NCBI RefSeq assembly: GCF_913773635.1 | Contig: NZ_CAJYGQ010000003.1 | Span: forward strand, 335,238-399,237 | Reading direction: 5' to 3' | Length of the DNA stretch: 64,000 bases | DNA from: an uncultured Mucilaginibacter sp. | Lineage (GTDB): Bacteria; Bacteroidota; Bacteroidia; Sphingobacteriales; Sphingobacteriaceae | Shown here: positions 1 to 9,683 of the stretch, piece after piece | Position numbering within the stretch: position 1 is the stretch's first letter | Layout: every line of letters starts with the position of its first letter | Translations under genes and position numbers: made by a program | The notes under the pieces: generated by a model | The model's input: only the letters and a program-made list of their open reading frames with translations | What the model was told of the DNA's origin: nothing | Database searches by the model: none

Positions 1-1505
1 TATAACAGCGTTTTATTGCTCGGGCGTTTAATATCATTTATAATGGCTTTTCCGCTCTTATCAAATATAAAATAAGTTGGGTAAGAACCCTGCTTGTTTT
101 TGTCAGGCTGCAGCTCATCCCAAAACTTCTGAATATCGGCATTGCTTTTACGCAGGTGTATGCCGGTCATGTTGTTTACCATAATAAAGTCACGCCAGTG
201 TACATCTTTAATATCATCGTCCATATCCAAATAGATAAAAACTACATTTTTGCCCTCAAATTGCTTTTTTAGTTCGGGCACAAAACGTAACTCATCACGG
301 CAGGGGCCACACCAGGTACCCCATATATCAAGGTATACTACCTTGCCTTTGTATCGGTTAACTATTTCGTATATCGAGTTTATTTTCTCGAATCCTTCAA
401 TTATGTGTATGCCCTCGTTACTTTTGTTGGTAACCAAAGCACTTTGCATATTCGCAATACGCGCGGCCAGTTGAGGGCGGTATTTACTTTGCGGATACAG
501 ATTAATCATTTCATCCATTAACGGCCGAGCCTCGGTAAGATCTTTTTCAGAACATTTAGCGTTTATAAATTGTGCGAGCATCGCTTCAGCTACAGGTTTA
601 TTATAGGTGTTTTTTACTGCTAACCAGTTTACATACAATTTACCTTTAGATTTAGCGAGTGCAATGGCATCATCGAAAGAAACATTAAAGTAGGGTACAG
701 GCGTTATATTGGCTTTGGCCTTATCAAGCCCTTGCATATATATTACCGCCTGCGATTCCATGTAGCCAATATAATCATCAGCAAACTGGTAAAATTGTGG
801 CCCGGCGGGCAGTACATCGGGTTCGGGTTTAATGCTGCCGTATAGTAATTTGTATAATCCAATCAAATCGGCTTTGTTGACGTTCATAATGCCGCGCGCA
901 AAAAAGTTGAGCCAGTTGAGGGTTTCGGTACGTACTTCCTGCGCTATGAGGCGTTTGTCGGCGGTGTTGAGTGCGGATGCCCGTACCTGAGTAACCCGTG
1001 TTTCACCTAATTTTAATTGCGGTTTAATTACCTTTTCGGTTATTTCGGCTACAGTACCTTTAGCATAGCTGTTATTTCCACGTGTACCGGCGGCAATAAA
1101 AGCAGGTTTCTGCCCCGCATTAACCTGATACAATAGCTTATTCTCGGCAGCTATCGATCCTTTGAACGTGCTTAAAGTGGTATCAGTTGCATTGATGGTT
1201 ACCTCTAGTTGTTTTCCAGGCTTCATCATAATAGTCCATAACCTACTATGATACATCAGCGTAGCAAACTTGGTGGTACTAAGGGGAATATCAGCTGTGA
1301 AATTTCCTTGCTTGTCTAACCGTATCTGCTTAATATTTTCATAGTAATATCCGTATAAATATGGGATATTCAACTGAATAGTGTCGGCTTGCTGCAGGTG
1401 TTCAACTTTACCGCTCAGCTGAAATTGCGCCAGGGTTTCACTTGGAGTAAGCAAAAGAGTAATGATGACGCCAATAGTTAAAGAAATTGTGATAAGGTTT
1501 TTCAA
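1..1505 (-). CDS. TlpA-like thioredoxin-fold protein, 3' end outside window
   Basis: Exported thiol-disulfide protein, cut by the window edge after about 501 codons. Reading from a TTG at 1505 the product starts with a signal-peptide-like hydrophobic stretch ending near residue 30, then a beta-rich region typical of the DUF4369-like N-terminal part of Bacteroidetes TlpA proteins, a helical middle, and a thioredoxin domain with the motif WGTWCGPC (cysteines near residues 399 and 402). Family knowledge: such periplasmic proteins reduce or isomerise disulfides or support cytochrome maturation. The TTG start overlaps the stop of the upstream kinase gene as TTGA, so the two are probably translationally coupled. 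No ATG lies close by in frame, which supports the TTG. The substrate is not predictable. Confidence 0.85.
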   Translation of the reverse strand, partial: MKNLITISLTIGVIITLLLTPSETLAQFQLSGKVEHLQQADTIQLNIPYLYGYYYENIKQIRLDKQGNFTADIPLSTTKFATLMYHSRLWTIMMKPGKQLEVTINATDTTLSTFKGSIAAENKLLYQVNAGQKPAFIAAGTRGNNSYAKGTVAEITEKVIKPQLKLGETRVTQVRASALNTADKRLIAQEVRTETLNWLNFFARGIMNVNKADLIGLYKLLYGSIKPEPDVLPAGPQFYQFADDYIGYMESQAVIYMQGLDKAKANITPVPYFNVSFDDAIALAKSKGKLYVNWLAVKNTYNKPVAEAMLAQFINAKCSEKDLTEARPLMDEMINLYPQSKYRPQLAARIANMQSALVTNKSNEGIHIIEGFEKINSIYEIVNRYKGKVVYLDIWGTWCGPCRDELRFVPELKKQFEGKNVVFIYLDMDDDIKDVHWRDFIMVNNMTGIHLRKSNADIQKFWDELQPDKNKQGSYPTYFIFDKSGKAIINDIKRPSNKTLL

Positions 1506-3001
1506 TTGAGGTTAAGGGTTAAATAAATGAAAAATTCGTTTGGCTTTTGGCGTATAACCAGTTCATGCTTTTGCGGATAAAGCAGCTGCAGGCGCTGCCG
1601 TACGTTTTCAAGACCAATGCCTGAGCGGGCACTTTCAGGATCGTTGGTAGCACGTTGATGTATGCTGTTCTGCACATCAAATTGTAACGTGCCGTCGGTT
1701 ATTTGCAAGTTTATGTTTATCCACGATTCTTCATTCAGGCTGATGCCATGTTTGTATGCGTTTTCTACAAACGGAATTAGTAGCATTGGTGCTATGAAAT
1801 ACCCTTCGGCTTCTACATTCATATCAGTGGTGATATTAATAAGCGGTGAAGATGCTGTGCGCATATTTTGCAAATCAATATAGTTTTGCAGGTAATCAAT
1901 TTCTTGCGTTAATGCAATGCGTTCCAAAGTGTTTTCATGCAACATAAAGCGCATCATATCCCCCAATTTTTGTATGCCTTCACCTGTTTTTTCAGCTTTT
2001 TCGGTAAGGGCTAAACCGTAAAGGGTATTAAGCGCATTAAATAAAAAGTGCGGATTTATCTGTGAGCGCAAAAACTGCAAATTTGCTGTTGAAGCACCCA
2101 AATCTGTTCTTAAACCGCTGAGCTCAGCCTGCAAGCTTTTACGGTATTGATAGATATAAAAGCTAAGCGGCGTTATAAGTAATAGCTGTCCAAACCAAAA
2201 CACCAGGAATGAAATTATGCGCGTTACGCCCGAGTACGTGGCTTTGTAGGCAAATGCACCGGTAAGCGGTAAATTTATACCAAGCGTAACCAGCAATAAG
2301 ATAAACCAAAATCCCATTCGTTCGGCTCTTTTATCCCAGTATTGCGGTATAAGCCAATACATTATAACTATGTGGCAAAAAAAGGCGCATGGTACAATAA
2401 GACCTATAAAAAACGTTACGCTCACATGAGATTTTAATATAAAACACCCAACCATCAGTGTTGTCCACAGCATTAAAAAGTAAGCTGTTTCGCGGCTTAT
2501 ACGCATGCGTGTAAGCGAGTAGGCATATTTTTTTTGCGTAAGCAACCAGTTTATTAATTGTTTTGCTGCCTGGTAAGCCAGCAGCGCTTCAAACCAAATG
2601 GTAGCCTGGGGTAATTTTTTAACAATTGCCCGGTAAAGTAAATCGTTATGGTAAGGAAAGCGTAATGTATAGTTGACACAAAATAATGCCATAGCCGCCA
2701 CAAATGCAATTGCAATGGTAAGTATGGCTTTTCCCCATTTTTGTTTACTCAGGTAGTAATTTGGCAGCATACAGGCCACCCATACAAATGACAGGTAATA
2801 AGCCAGGTATTCAATAATTGATGGCCATAAAAAATTGTTAGTAAACTTAAATACGTATCCATGCTTTCTAAAAACATCTGCATCAAAAGAATCAGCAGTA
2901 AAATAGCCGTGCATGTAGCTATCGGCAGTGTTAAGCAGCCCAAAAGTATGAGTGAGCAGCAATAATGTGGCTAAGGCAATTTCGAGGTGTTTAAATTTCA
3001 T
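1502..3001 (-). CDS. LytS/YehU-type sensor histidine kinase
   Basis: Membrane histidine kinase of the His_kinase (LytS-like) family, 499 residues. About seven hydrophobic segments fill residues 8-285. A short coiled linker (290-312) leads to the phosphoacceptor motif NPHFLFN at 316-322 (His318), followed by an HATPase domain with an N-box (FVENAYKHG) and a glycine box (GIGLENVRQRL). Kinases of this type normally pair with a LytTR response regulator. None is adjacent: upstream is a small unknown protein and downstream, overlapping by 4 bp, is the TlpA-like gene. The overlap suggests signal sensing and a thiol-redox function are co-expressed. The ligand is unknown. Confidence 0.9.
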   Translation of the reverse strand: MKFKHLEIALATLLLLTHTFGLLNTADSYMHGYFTADSFDADVFRKHGYVFKFTNNFLWPSIIEYLAYYLSFVWVACMLPNYYLSKQKWGKAILTIAIAFVAAMALFCVNYTLRFPYHNDLLYRAIVKKLPQATIWFEALLAYQAAKQLINWLLTQKKYAYSLTRMRISRETAYFLMLWTTLMVGCFILKSHVSVTFFIGLIVPCAFFCHIVIMYWLIPQYWDKRAERMGFWFILLLVTLGINLPLTGAFAYKATYSGVTRIISFLVFWFGQLLLITPLSFYIYQYRKSLQAELSGLRTDLGASTANLQFLRSQINPHFLFNALNTLYGLALTEKAEKTGEGIQKLGDMMRFMLHENTLERIALTQEIDYLQNYIDLQNMRTASSPLINITTDMNVEAEGYFIAPMLLIPFVENAYKHGISLNEESWININLQITDGTLQFDVQNSIHQRATNDPESARSGIGLENVRQRLQLLYPQKHELVIRQKPNEFFIYLTLNLN

Positions 3002-3084
3002 GCTGCAATCTTACTCAGCATCCTAGCCGCTTAAAAATAAATGTGACCAACCGGCTTTAAAATGTGATGAAACGTGTTATTGAG

Positions 3085-3318
3085 CTATTTGCCTGTCAAT
3101 TTCTCCAGTTCGTTACGGGTAAGCAGGCGGCCTCCCTGCCATTGATAATGGTCGGGGTTAGTGAATTTTTCGGGGTAACGGTTGCAAAAGTCATTGGTTT
3201 TTGGTTTGCGTTTAAATAGCCGCTTAATAGTACTGATTAAGGCTTTATTTTTTGTTTTATATGATAGCTTATAAAAGTATAAAAGACCTTCGGTATATTT
3301 TTGATTGATGCTGTGCAT
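3085..3318 (-). CDS. small basic hypothetical protein (77 aa)
   Basis: Unrecognised 77-residue protein. It is lysine/arginine rich in the first half (KNKALISTIKRLFKRKPK) and ends with YQWQGGRLLTRNELEKLTGK-like sequence that looks like a genuine folded tail. There is no signal peptide or membrane segment. It sits 83 bp upstream of the histidine kinase on the same strand and could be its leader gene. It may be a false ORF; the non-random, charged composition is the main support. Confidence 0.45.
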   Translation of the reverse strand: MHSINQKYTEGLLYFYKLSYKTKNKALISTIKRLFKRKPKTNDFCNRYPEKFTNPDHYQWQGGRLLTRNELEKLTGK

Positions 3319-3475
3319 GATTTAAGGTTTATATATTCTTTACTACGCAGCGAGAATGAAAAATGCTGGGTAAGCCGACCTTAAAATAAATTTCACATTT
3401 TGCCCAGCGTTTTGCAGTTGACTTACGTAGGGTATAGTAGCAGTTGCTGCACGCCTATTGTTATCTGAATATTTA

Positions 3476-4063
3476 ATGAGCAAATCTACCAAGCAAATGC
3501 CCGGTATAATTGAGGGCTGCAAAGCCAACAGGCGCCCGGAGCAGGAAGCTTTGTACAAGTTTTTTTATGCAGATATGCTTAAGCTTTGTTGTCGATACCT
3601 ATCCACAGATGAACTGGCGTATGAAGCTTTAAATACAGGTTTTCTTAAGGTTTTTCAAAACATTGACTTTTACGATGAACAAAAGGGTGAATTAGGCGCC
3701 TGGATACACACCATTATGATGCACGCCTGCATTGACCTGGCCCGGAAAGAAGCGCGCTTTAATAACGTAGCGAATACAAATGATGTTATTGACGAAGCTT
3801 TTGTAGAACCAGCGGTTTTGGAAAAGCTATATGTGGATGATGTGCTGTTGGCAATACGTACCCTGCCCGCATCTACTCAACTGGTATTCAACCTTGCTGT
3901 AATTGAAGGATACTCACATTACGATATTGGTGAGCAATTGAACATCTCTGAAAGTACATCGCGCTGGCATTTGTCAGTAGCTAAAAAGCAGTTAAGAGAA
4001 TTATTGCAGCCGTCAAACAATCAACTTAACAAACCAACTGAAAAATCAAACAAGGCAACATGA
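3476..4063 (+). CDS. RNA polymerase sigma factor, ECF-like
   Basis: Sigma-70 family factor of 195 residues. Region 2 covers roughly residues 20-95, with the helix WIHTIMMHACIDLARKEAR that would contact the -10 element. Region 4 is at about 130-185, with an HTH (YSHYDIGEQLNISESTSRWHLS). The sequence also opens from a TTG at 3458, but the ATG at 3476 gives the usual ECF N-terminus and is preferred. The stop overlaps the start of the next gene in ATGA, so it is coupled to the membrane protein at 4060, which probably acts as its anti-sigma factor. It lacks region 3, as usual for ECF factors. Target genes are unknown. Confidence 0.88.
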   Translation: MSKSTKQMPGIIEGCKANRRPEQEALYKFFYADMLKLCCRYLSTDELAYEALNTGFLKVFQNIDFYDEQKGELGAWIHTIMMHACIDLARKEARFNNVANTNDVIDEAFVEPAVLEKLYVDDVLLAIRTLPASTQLVFNLAVIEGYSHYDIGEQLNISESTSRWHLSVAKKQLRELLQPSNNQLNKPTEKSNKAT

Positions 4064-5565
4064 AAAATTCAGCATGGTATAATAAGCTTTGGCGTAAAAA
4101 ATTAAATGAACTGCCTGTAAGAGCCGATGCCGATGCAGCTTGGTTGGGTATGCAAAAAATGTTGGATGTACACCTGCCTGTGCAGCCCCCCGCAACTACT
4201 GCACCGGCAGTTACAAAGCCGTTAATTGCAAAAGTAATATCGGTTGTTGGTTATGTTTTGCCCGCTGCGGCAATGGTAGGAGCAGCCACTTGGTTTGCTG
4301 TTAAGCCCCCAATTAAACAAAGGGTGAAGGATAAAACAATTGAAAAAAAGGAGCGCATTGAAAGACGCAAGGCTTCAGCAAGTGATTCAATAGCAAGTGA
4401 TAGCTTAGCAGAGTTCACAAGTATGTCAGTAGATACGCTTAACACATCAACACCAGCTACTAATGAGGATAGTTTAAATGAACAAGACTCAGTGTCAATT
4501 GGAGAAGACAAGTCAATTGCTGATTTACGCACAAGAGCATTAGCAGGCAGGAGTAATAAGCCTGGATACCCGTCAGGGAATGATTATCTTCTCAAAGAAA
4601 GGACTTTCAAGGCAATTACAACTAATAAATTGAATGCTAGTGAAATTAAGAAACAAAGCGGCATAGCCAACAACATTGATTATAACTCTTTGCAAAAGCT
4701 TAAGCGTATTCAACAAGAAACCGCTCACTTCCCGCAACAATTAATTAATTACAGGGATGTTGTAAATCAATCCTCCATTGCTATGGAAGAAGAAGCACCT
4801 CAAAAGGTGTTTGTTGGCAATAAAAAGGGTCATGAAATGAACGCATTTCAGCCTCCCATACTAGCGCATTGGTTGCCTGGAAAAGTTGAAAGTGATCGAA
4901 CTGCATTATTTGCGAAAACCGGAAAGCAAAGTAGATGGAAAGGCGCATCAGGTAAGGAACTTAATACCCCAAGCTTTAATATCGGAGTTGAAGCCGGACT
5001 TAATATTGCTAAAAACACTAGCGTTTATGGTGGTTTAACATCCAACCTGGCCTTGTCACAACGTTTGCTTATAGGTTCAGGTATACTTGTTAATTTTGGC
5101 CGCCAGGTTGTTGGCAGCTATTCTCATCCAAGCTTTTTCAGGCCCGACTCATCTTCGGCATTTACTGTGAATGAAAAACACAAAGTTTTAGTCGCCGATA
5201 TTCCGCTTATACTCACTTATAGAGTAAATAAGCTCATTAGTATTAAGGCTGGGGCCATTGCCAGCTTTGCGGGTAAGCTTGGTAATCAATCGTATTCATT
5301 TGGAGCTGTGGCCGGTTTAAGAGATACTTTGGGGTATACTAAAACGATTGATACATTGGTAAGCAGCCCTGTGCTTACGAAAAGGGTAAGCCTTGGCCTA
5401 ACAGGAGGCATAGCCATTAACTTTAAGCAATTTAGTATAGATGCACGTTATATAGGCTTGCCGCCTTACAAGGTAAATAATACTATAGGAAATTATATAC
5501 AGAGCAACAAGTCTGTTCAAATAGGCATTACTTATTGGCTTAAGCAAAATAAAAGCAAGCAATAA
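4060..5565 (+). CDS. single-pass membrane protein with C-terminal outer-membrane beta-barrel-like domain; putative anti-sigma partner
   Basis: 501-residue protein. Residues 1-45 form a short soluble segment resembling the N-terminus of sigma-coupled proteins (WYNKLWRKKLNELPV), then one hydrophobic segment at about 48-90 (VVGYVLPAAAMVGAATWFAV). A Ser/Asp/Lys-rich linker follows (about 90-300), and then alternating beta strands from about 310 to the end (FNIGVEAGLNIAKNTSVYGGLTSN and similar) that look like an outer-membrane barrel or PorT-like domain. It is co-translated with the sigma factor. The arrangement suggests a protein spanning from inner membrane to envelope that sequesters the sigma factor; this role is inferred. 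No classical zinc anti-sigma motif is visible. Confidence 0.75.
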   Translation: MKNSAWYNKLWRKKLNELPVRADADAAWLGMQKMLDVHLPVQPPATTAPAVTKPLIAKVISVVGYVLPAAAMVGAATWFAVKPPIKQRVKDKTIEKKERIERRKASASDSIASDSLAEFTSMSVDTLNTSTPATNEDSLNEQDSVSIGEDKSIADLRTRALAGRSNKPGYPSGNDYLLKERTFKAITTNKLNASEIKKQSGIANNIDYNSLQKLKRIQQETAHFPQQLINYRDVVNQSSIAMEEEAPQKVFVGNKKGHEMNAFQPPILAHWLPGKVESDRTALFAKTGKQSRWKGASGKELNTPSFNIGVEAGLNIAKNTSVYGGLTSNLALSQRLLIGSGILVNFGRQVVGSYSHPSFFRPDSSSAFTVNEKHKVLVADIPLILTYRVNKLISIKAGAIASFAGKLGNQSYSFGAVAGLRDTLGYTKTIDTLVSSPVLTKRVSLGLTGGIAINFKQFSIDARYIGLPPYKVNNTIGNYIQSNKSVQIGITYWLKQNKSKQ

Positions 5566-5640
5566 ACAGCGGCTATACAACTGTGCGCTAATATTTCAAA
5601 TCCCTTTTGTTAAAGCGTTTTTACCATTTGAAATTAGCAT

Positions 5641-7011
5641 CTATTTATAAGTTCGTTTTAACCAGTTGTCGGGTACAGGAATTATACAAATGTTCATTGA
5701 TCTGCCGTCTTCTGAAAGCATGGCTGATTGTATTTCTATCCTAGTACCATCGGGGCTGAAGGTTGGATGAGGGTGATCGGCGGCGGTAGTTTTATGACCG
5801 GTTGATAGCATAATCATCTCACGGCTGTGCCTGTCAATAAGGTATACACTACGCGAAAAATCATCACCAACGGCCCATCGTCCGTCCTTTGAGCCGCCTA
5901 CATGCCATAAGCCGCTGCCACTTGGAGTTTGGCCGGCAATGGTCATTTCGCGGGTGTGAATGTTTACTATGCCTAAACCTGTTGGTTTTTCGCGTGTTCC
6001 TGAGGGGCCCCAGGCGCTTTCCTGCCCCGGGTTGGCTCCCCCAACTGCAGTACCCGGCTCACCCTGGGCGTTAGTCCCTGGTATTTTACGATGGCCCATA
6101 ATGGCAATGGCTACCTCATCGGGCGTAATTACAGCCTCATGAGTAACCCATTCATAGGGCGCTTCCGGGTAAAGTGGTCTCAAACCGGTGCCATCTGCCA
6201 TTACAGTCCACGTACGCTGCGGAGATTTTCCTCCGGTTTCCCAGCAAAAGATAATTTCGCCCGCAACCCATGGGTTTACCTGTATGTGTCCAATTTGAAA
6301 TGGTACGGTGACAATGTATTTTACTTCGCCCGTTTTAACGTTCATGCTCGCCAGGCCGTTGGGACCGGCACCCATATTACGCGGGCCAAAGGCGTTTTCA
6401 ACCTTGGTGCCGGGCTGCATATGCTTAGCTGCCTCAGTTCGGCCTACGTGGAAATAGATTTTATCTTCGTCAGCATCTAAAGCCATGTCGCCACCTGCAC
6501 CCATTTCTGCGGGTATAGTGCCACATACACGTTGATAGGTAGATAGTTTTTGCATTTTACCCGCGTTGCTGTCTGTTAAAACTTTGTTCAAATCCATCTC
6601 CACCAGTTGCATAGCAGTTGGTGCCCTGTGGCCCTGAACTTCAGTTTGAGTATCAACCCTGCGTAACAAATACAGCTTCATGCTTTTACGCGCCAGGTTA
6701 AGCATGCCGGTATACCCACCTTCGGTAATCTGTACCATATCGCCGGTTTTTTCATTTACAGCTAAAGCTTCACCTTTTGCCCTGTTTGAGCGAAAAACCA
6801 GCCATTGCCCGTCTGAAGTCCATTGCGGATGCGTTTGATAAATTTTACTGTCGCCCGCCGGGGTGCTGGTTAAAAAAGTAAGCATGGTACCTGTAACCGG
6901 GTCTTTAACCACTTTACGTTCAGACGGAAACCGTTTGCCTATTTGGGCATTTGCGGTAAAAAATATACCTGCTGCAAGCAGCGTAATGCCGGTTAATATT
7001 TTTGTTATCAT
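5641..7011 (-). CDS. PL22 oligogalacturonate-lyase-like beta-propeller protein
   Basis: Exported 456-residue protein: signal peptide to about residue 22, then a WD40/TolB-type seven-bladed propeller. The start (GKRFPSERKVVKDPVTG, then HPQWTSDGQWLVFRSNR) matches the family PL22 N-terminus. His370 (WHVGG) and the HPHP motif (His413, His415), followed by TFSPDG, correspond to the metal-binding histidines of oligogalacturonate lyase. Characterised relatives cleave unsaturated digalacturonate by beta-elimination and are cytoplasmic, so the signal peptide here is notable. It stands alone, 11 kb from the pectin cluster at 18.4-25.6 kb but consistent with the same pathway. A non-enzymatic TolB-like propeller is the alternative. 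Confidence 0.78.
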   Translation of the reverse strand: MITKILTGITLLAAGIFFTANAQIGKRFPSERKVVKDPVTGTMLTFLTSTPAGDSKIYQTHPQWTSDGQWLVFRSNRAKGEALAVNEKTGDMVQITEGGYTGMLNLARKSMKLYLLRRVDTQTEVQGHRAPTAMQLVEMDLNKVLTDSNAGKMQKLSTYQRVCGTIPAEMGAGGDMALDADEDKIYFHVGRTEAAKHMQPGTKVENAFGPRNMGAGPNGLASMNVKTGEVKYIVTVPFQIGHIQVNPWVAGEIIFCWETGGKSPQRTWTVMADGTGLRPLYPEAPYEWVTHEAVITPDEVAIAIMGHRKIPGTNAQGEPGTAVGGANPGQESAWGPSGTREKPTGLGIVNIHTREMTIAGQTPSGSGLWHVGGSKDGRWAVGDDFSRSVYLIDRHSREMIMLSTGHKTTAADHPHPTFSPDGTRIEIQSAMLSEDGRSMNICIIPVPDNWLKRTYK

Positions 7012-7241
7012 GATTTAAAAAGAGTGAACCAAGCTAAAACCGCCTGTATGTTCAATTATAATTGGTAATACTAAGCTACAATTAAATCAAACAGCCTTGC
7101 TTGCTTTCAGGACAGTGCAGGCCGCTCTGTTATAGAATTGTTACCGTGGTAATTACAAGTAACGCGTTCTTTTAAACATGCAAGTTCTGCAAGCAAACAA
7201 AATGTAAGGTTTCAGGCTTTTAACTTAAATTCCGTTTCCCA

Positions 7242-9683
7242 ATGCCTAAATGGTTAAAAATCATACTTAAAGTAATTGCCGGTGTTGTTTTGCTTTTTGT
7301 GCTTCTCTCTGTAGGATTGTTTATTTACATCAATTCAAATAAGGCTAAAGTGCTATCGTTAATCACATCAACGCTGAATAAAAACCTCGATGGTAACCTG
7401 GCTATTGGCGACATGGAAACTACTTTTTTTAAAGGATTTCCTGGCATTTCAGTATCACTCAAAAACGTAACTATAAAAGACAAGCGTTGGGCCGAACATA
7501 AACACACCCTGCTTTCAGCCAAAGATTTCGATGTATCAATAAATACTGCGGCACTGCTGCGTGGTACCATACGTATTAGTAATATTGGGATAAATAACGC
7601 TGCCATTGAGTTATATAAAGACAGTACGGGCTATAGCAATACTTCGGTATTTAAAAAGAAGAAAAGCGCTCCTAAGACAAATAAGCCTGATGATGATAGC
7701 GGTAGTTCTGCCGAGTTTGGAAAGTTTTCGCTCAGTAACGTAAGCTTTGCTGTAAATAACCAGGCTAACAATAAGCTCTTTTCGTTTGACATAAATAAAC
7801 TTTCCGGAAAAATGGCTTACCCTGATAGTGGTTGGCGTGCAGCTTTGCAACTGGATGTAATGGCCCGTAGCCTTGCATTCAACACAAAAAAGGGAAGTTT
7901 TATTAAGGATAAGCTTATATCGGGCCAGATGATGGCCGGGTTTAACAACGAAACTGATAAGATATTTATATCGTCAAAAGGATTGAAAATTGGTTACGAC
8001 ATATTTCAGCTTAATGCCATGTTTGATACCGGCAAAAAGGAAACAGCGTTTGCCATACATCTTATAGTTAATCAAATAATGTGGCGCAGTGCGTCATTGC
8101 TCCTTGCAGATAATATTAAGAAGACACTTGATAAATTTAACCTCGCCAAGCCAATTGACTTAAAAACCACTATTGCAGGTAGCCTGGGTGAGGGCGACCC
8201 GTACCTGCACGTAGCCGGAACCATTAGGAACAACACACTGATTATACCGGGCGGCCAGATAGATAGCTGTAACTTTAACGCGGTTTTTACCAACGAGGTT
8301 GAAAAAGGTAAAGGTTTTAATGATGCAAACTCCGCTATAAGGCTGTTTAAATTTACGGGGCGTTACAATCACCTGCCGTTTTTAATTGACACGGGCAGTA
8401 TCATCAATCTTGAAAAACCTATTGCAACCGGGAACTTTAAATCAAATTTTCCTTTGGCAAACTTCAATTATATGCTTGATGATATTGCCAAATTTAGCAA
8501 AGGTACGGCTAACATGGATTTGCACTATAAGGCCGACATTGTTAACTACAGGTTGAATAAGCCGGTTATAGCAGGTGTAATTAATTTCAGGAATGCCGAT
8601 GCCATTTACCTGCCGCGTAACCTGGCATTTAAGAATACCTCCCTGTCGCTGAATTTTGTAAAGAATGATTTAATACTAAATAACATACGGGTGCAAAGCG
8701 GGCACAGCGTGGTAATGATGAACGGGCGTGTGAACAATTTCCTAAATTTTTACTACGATGCTCCTGAAAAAATGCTTCTTACCTGGAACATTAAAAGTCC
8801 GGAGTTAAGACTGGCAGAATTTTTAGGCTTTTTAGGTACTCGTAAGCAAGTGCAAACTAGAACAGTGCGCCGAGGAAGTGGCAATAGCGGTAACATTATT
8901 GACCAGTTAGGTAACGTGTTAGATAAAGGAAACGTGGAAATGCATATGGAAGTTGCCAAGGTTTATTACAAAAAGTTTTTGGCAACTGACGTACGCGCTA
9001 ACCTGCTTACCACTGGCGACGGTATTATAATTAAAGATGTTGGTTTAAAACATGCAAACGGAGCTTTGCGCTTAAACGGTAAGTTAATGCAGGGAAACAA
9101 CCTTAATAATTTCAACATAAATACTACCGTTAGCAGCGTTGACATTCGTCAGTTCTTTTATTCATTTGATAATTTCGGAATAAAGGATATTACTTATGAA
9201 AACTTAAAGGGTTACCTCTCTGCCAAAGCAAACATAAGCGGAGGAATAAAGGACAATGGCTCACTGGTTCCACGTTCAATACATGGCACAACCTATGTAA
9301 GCTTGCGCAACAGTGCATTACTTAATTACCAGCCGTTAATTAAAGTAGGCAAGTTTGCTTTCCCATTTCGCGATCTAAAAAATATTGAAATACCTAAGCT
9401 TGATGCTAAGTTTGATATTCAGGGCGATAAGATCATTATCAACCCTATGCAGTTAAATTCCAGCGTACTCAACGCCGACATAGCGGGTGTTTACGGACTT
9501 ACAAAAGGTACTAACATAGCATTTGATGTGCCATTACGTAATCCTAAAAAGGATGCGGAGATAACTGACAAGGAAGAACTAAAGAAACGCAGATACAGGG
9601 GTATTGTGCTTCACCTTGCAGCAAAGGAAGATGAAACAGGCAAAGTGAAAATAGGGTTTAACAAAGACCGTAAAAAGGACTAG
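7242..9683 (+). CDS. AsmA family envelope protein
   Basis: 813-residue AsmA-like protein. One N-terminal membrane helix (residues 6-30) is followed by the AsmA-type start (NSNKAKVLSLITSTLNKNLDG, then GDMETTFFKGFPGISVSLKNV). The rest is a long beta-rich repeat region, and a conserved AsmA_2-type C-terminal part is recognisable from about residue 600. It contains no enzyme motif. AsmA/TamB/YhdP relatives form a groove that carries phospholipid between the membranes and influence outer-membrane assembly. The gene stands alone and overlaps the convergent PfkB kinase gene by 4 bp at its 3' end. Confidence 0.88.
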   Translation: MPKWLKIILKVIAGVVLLFVLLSVGLFIYINSNKAKVLSLITSTLNKNLDGNLAIGDMETTFFKGFPGISVSLKNVTIKDKRWAEHKHTLLSAKDFDVSINTAALLRGTIRISNIGINNAAIELYKDSTGYSNTSVFKKKKSAPKTNKPDDDSGSSAEFGKFSLSNVSFAVNNQANNKLFSFDINKLSGKMAYPDSGWRAALQLDVMARSLAFNTKKGSFIKDKLISGQMMAGFNNETDKIFISSKGLKIGYDIFQLNAMFDTGKKETAFAIHLIVNQIMWRSASLLLADNIKKTLDKFNLAKPIDLKTTIAGSLGEGDPYLHVAGTIRNNTLIIPGGQIDSCNFNAVFTNEVEKGKGFNDANSAIRLFKFTGRYNHLPFLIDTGSIINLEKPIATGNFKSNFPLANFNYMLDDIAKFSKGTANMDLHYKADIVNYRLNKPVIAGVINFRNADAIYLPRNLAFKNTSLSLNFVKNDLILNNIRVQSGHSVVMMNGRVNNFLNFYYDAPEKMLLTWNIKSPELRLAEFLGFLGTRKQVQTRTVRRGSGNSGNIIDQLGNVLDKGNVEMHMEVAKVYYKKFLATDVRANLLTTGDGIIIKDVGLKHANGALRLNGKLMQGNNLNNFNINTTVSSVDIRQFFYSFDNFGIKDITYENLKGYLSAKANISGGIKDNGSLVPRSIHGTTYVSLRNSALLNYQPLIKVGKFAFPFRDLKNIEIPKLDAKFDIQGDKIIINPMQLNSSVLNADIAGVYGLTKGTNIAFDVPLRNPKKDAEITDKEELKKRRYRGIVLHLAAKEDETGKVKIGFNKDRKKD

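Noticed and set aside
6091..6480. 129-residue open frame on the plus strand
   Set aside because: Antisense to the PL22 gene; no start context or domain.
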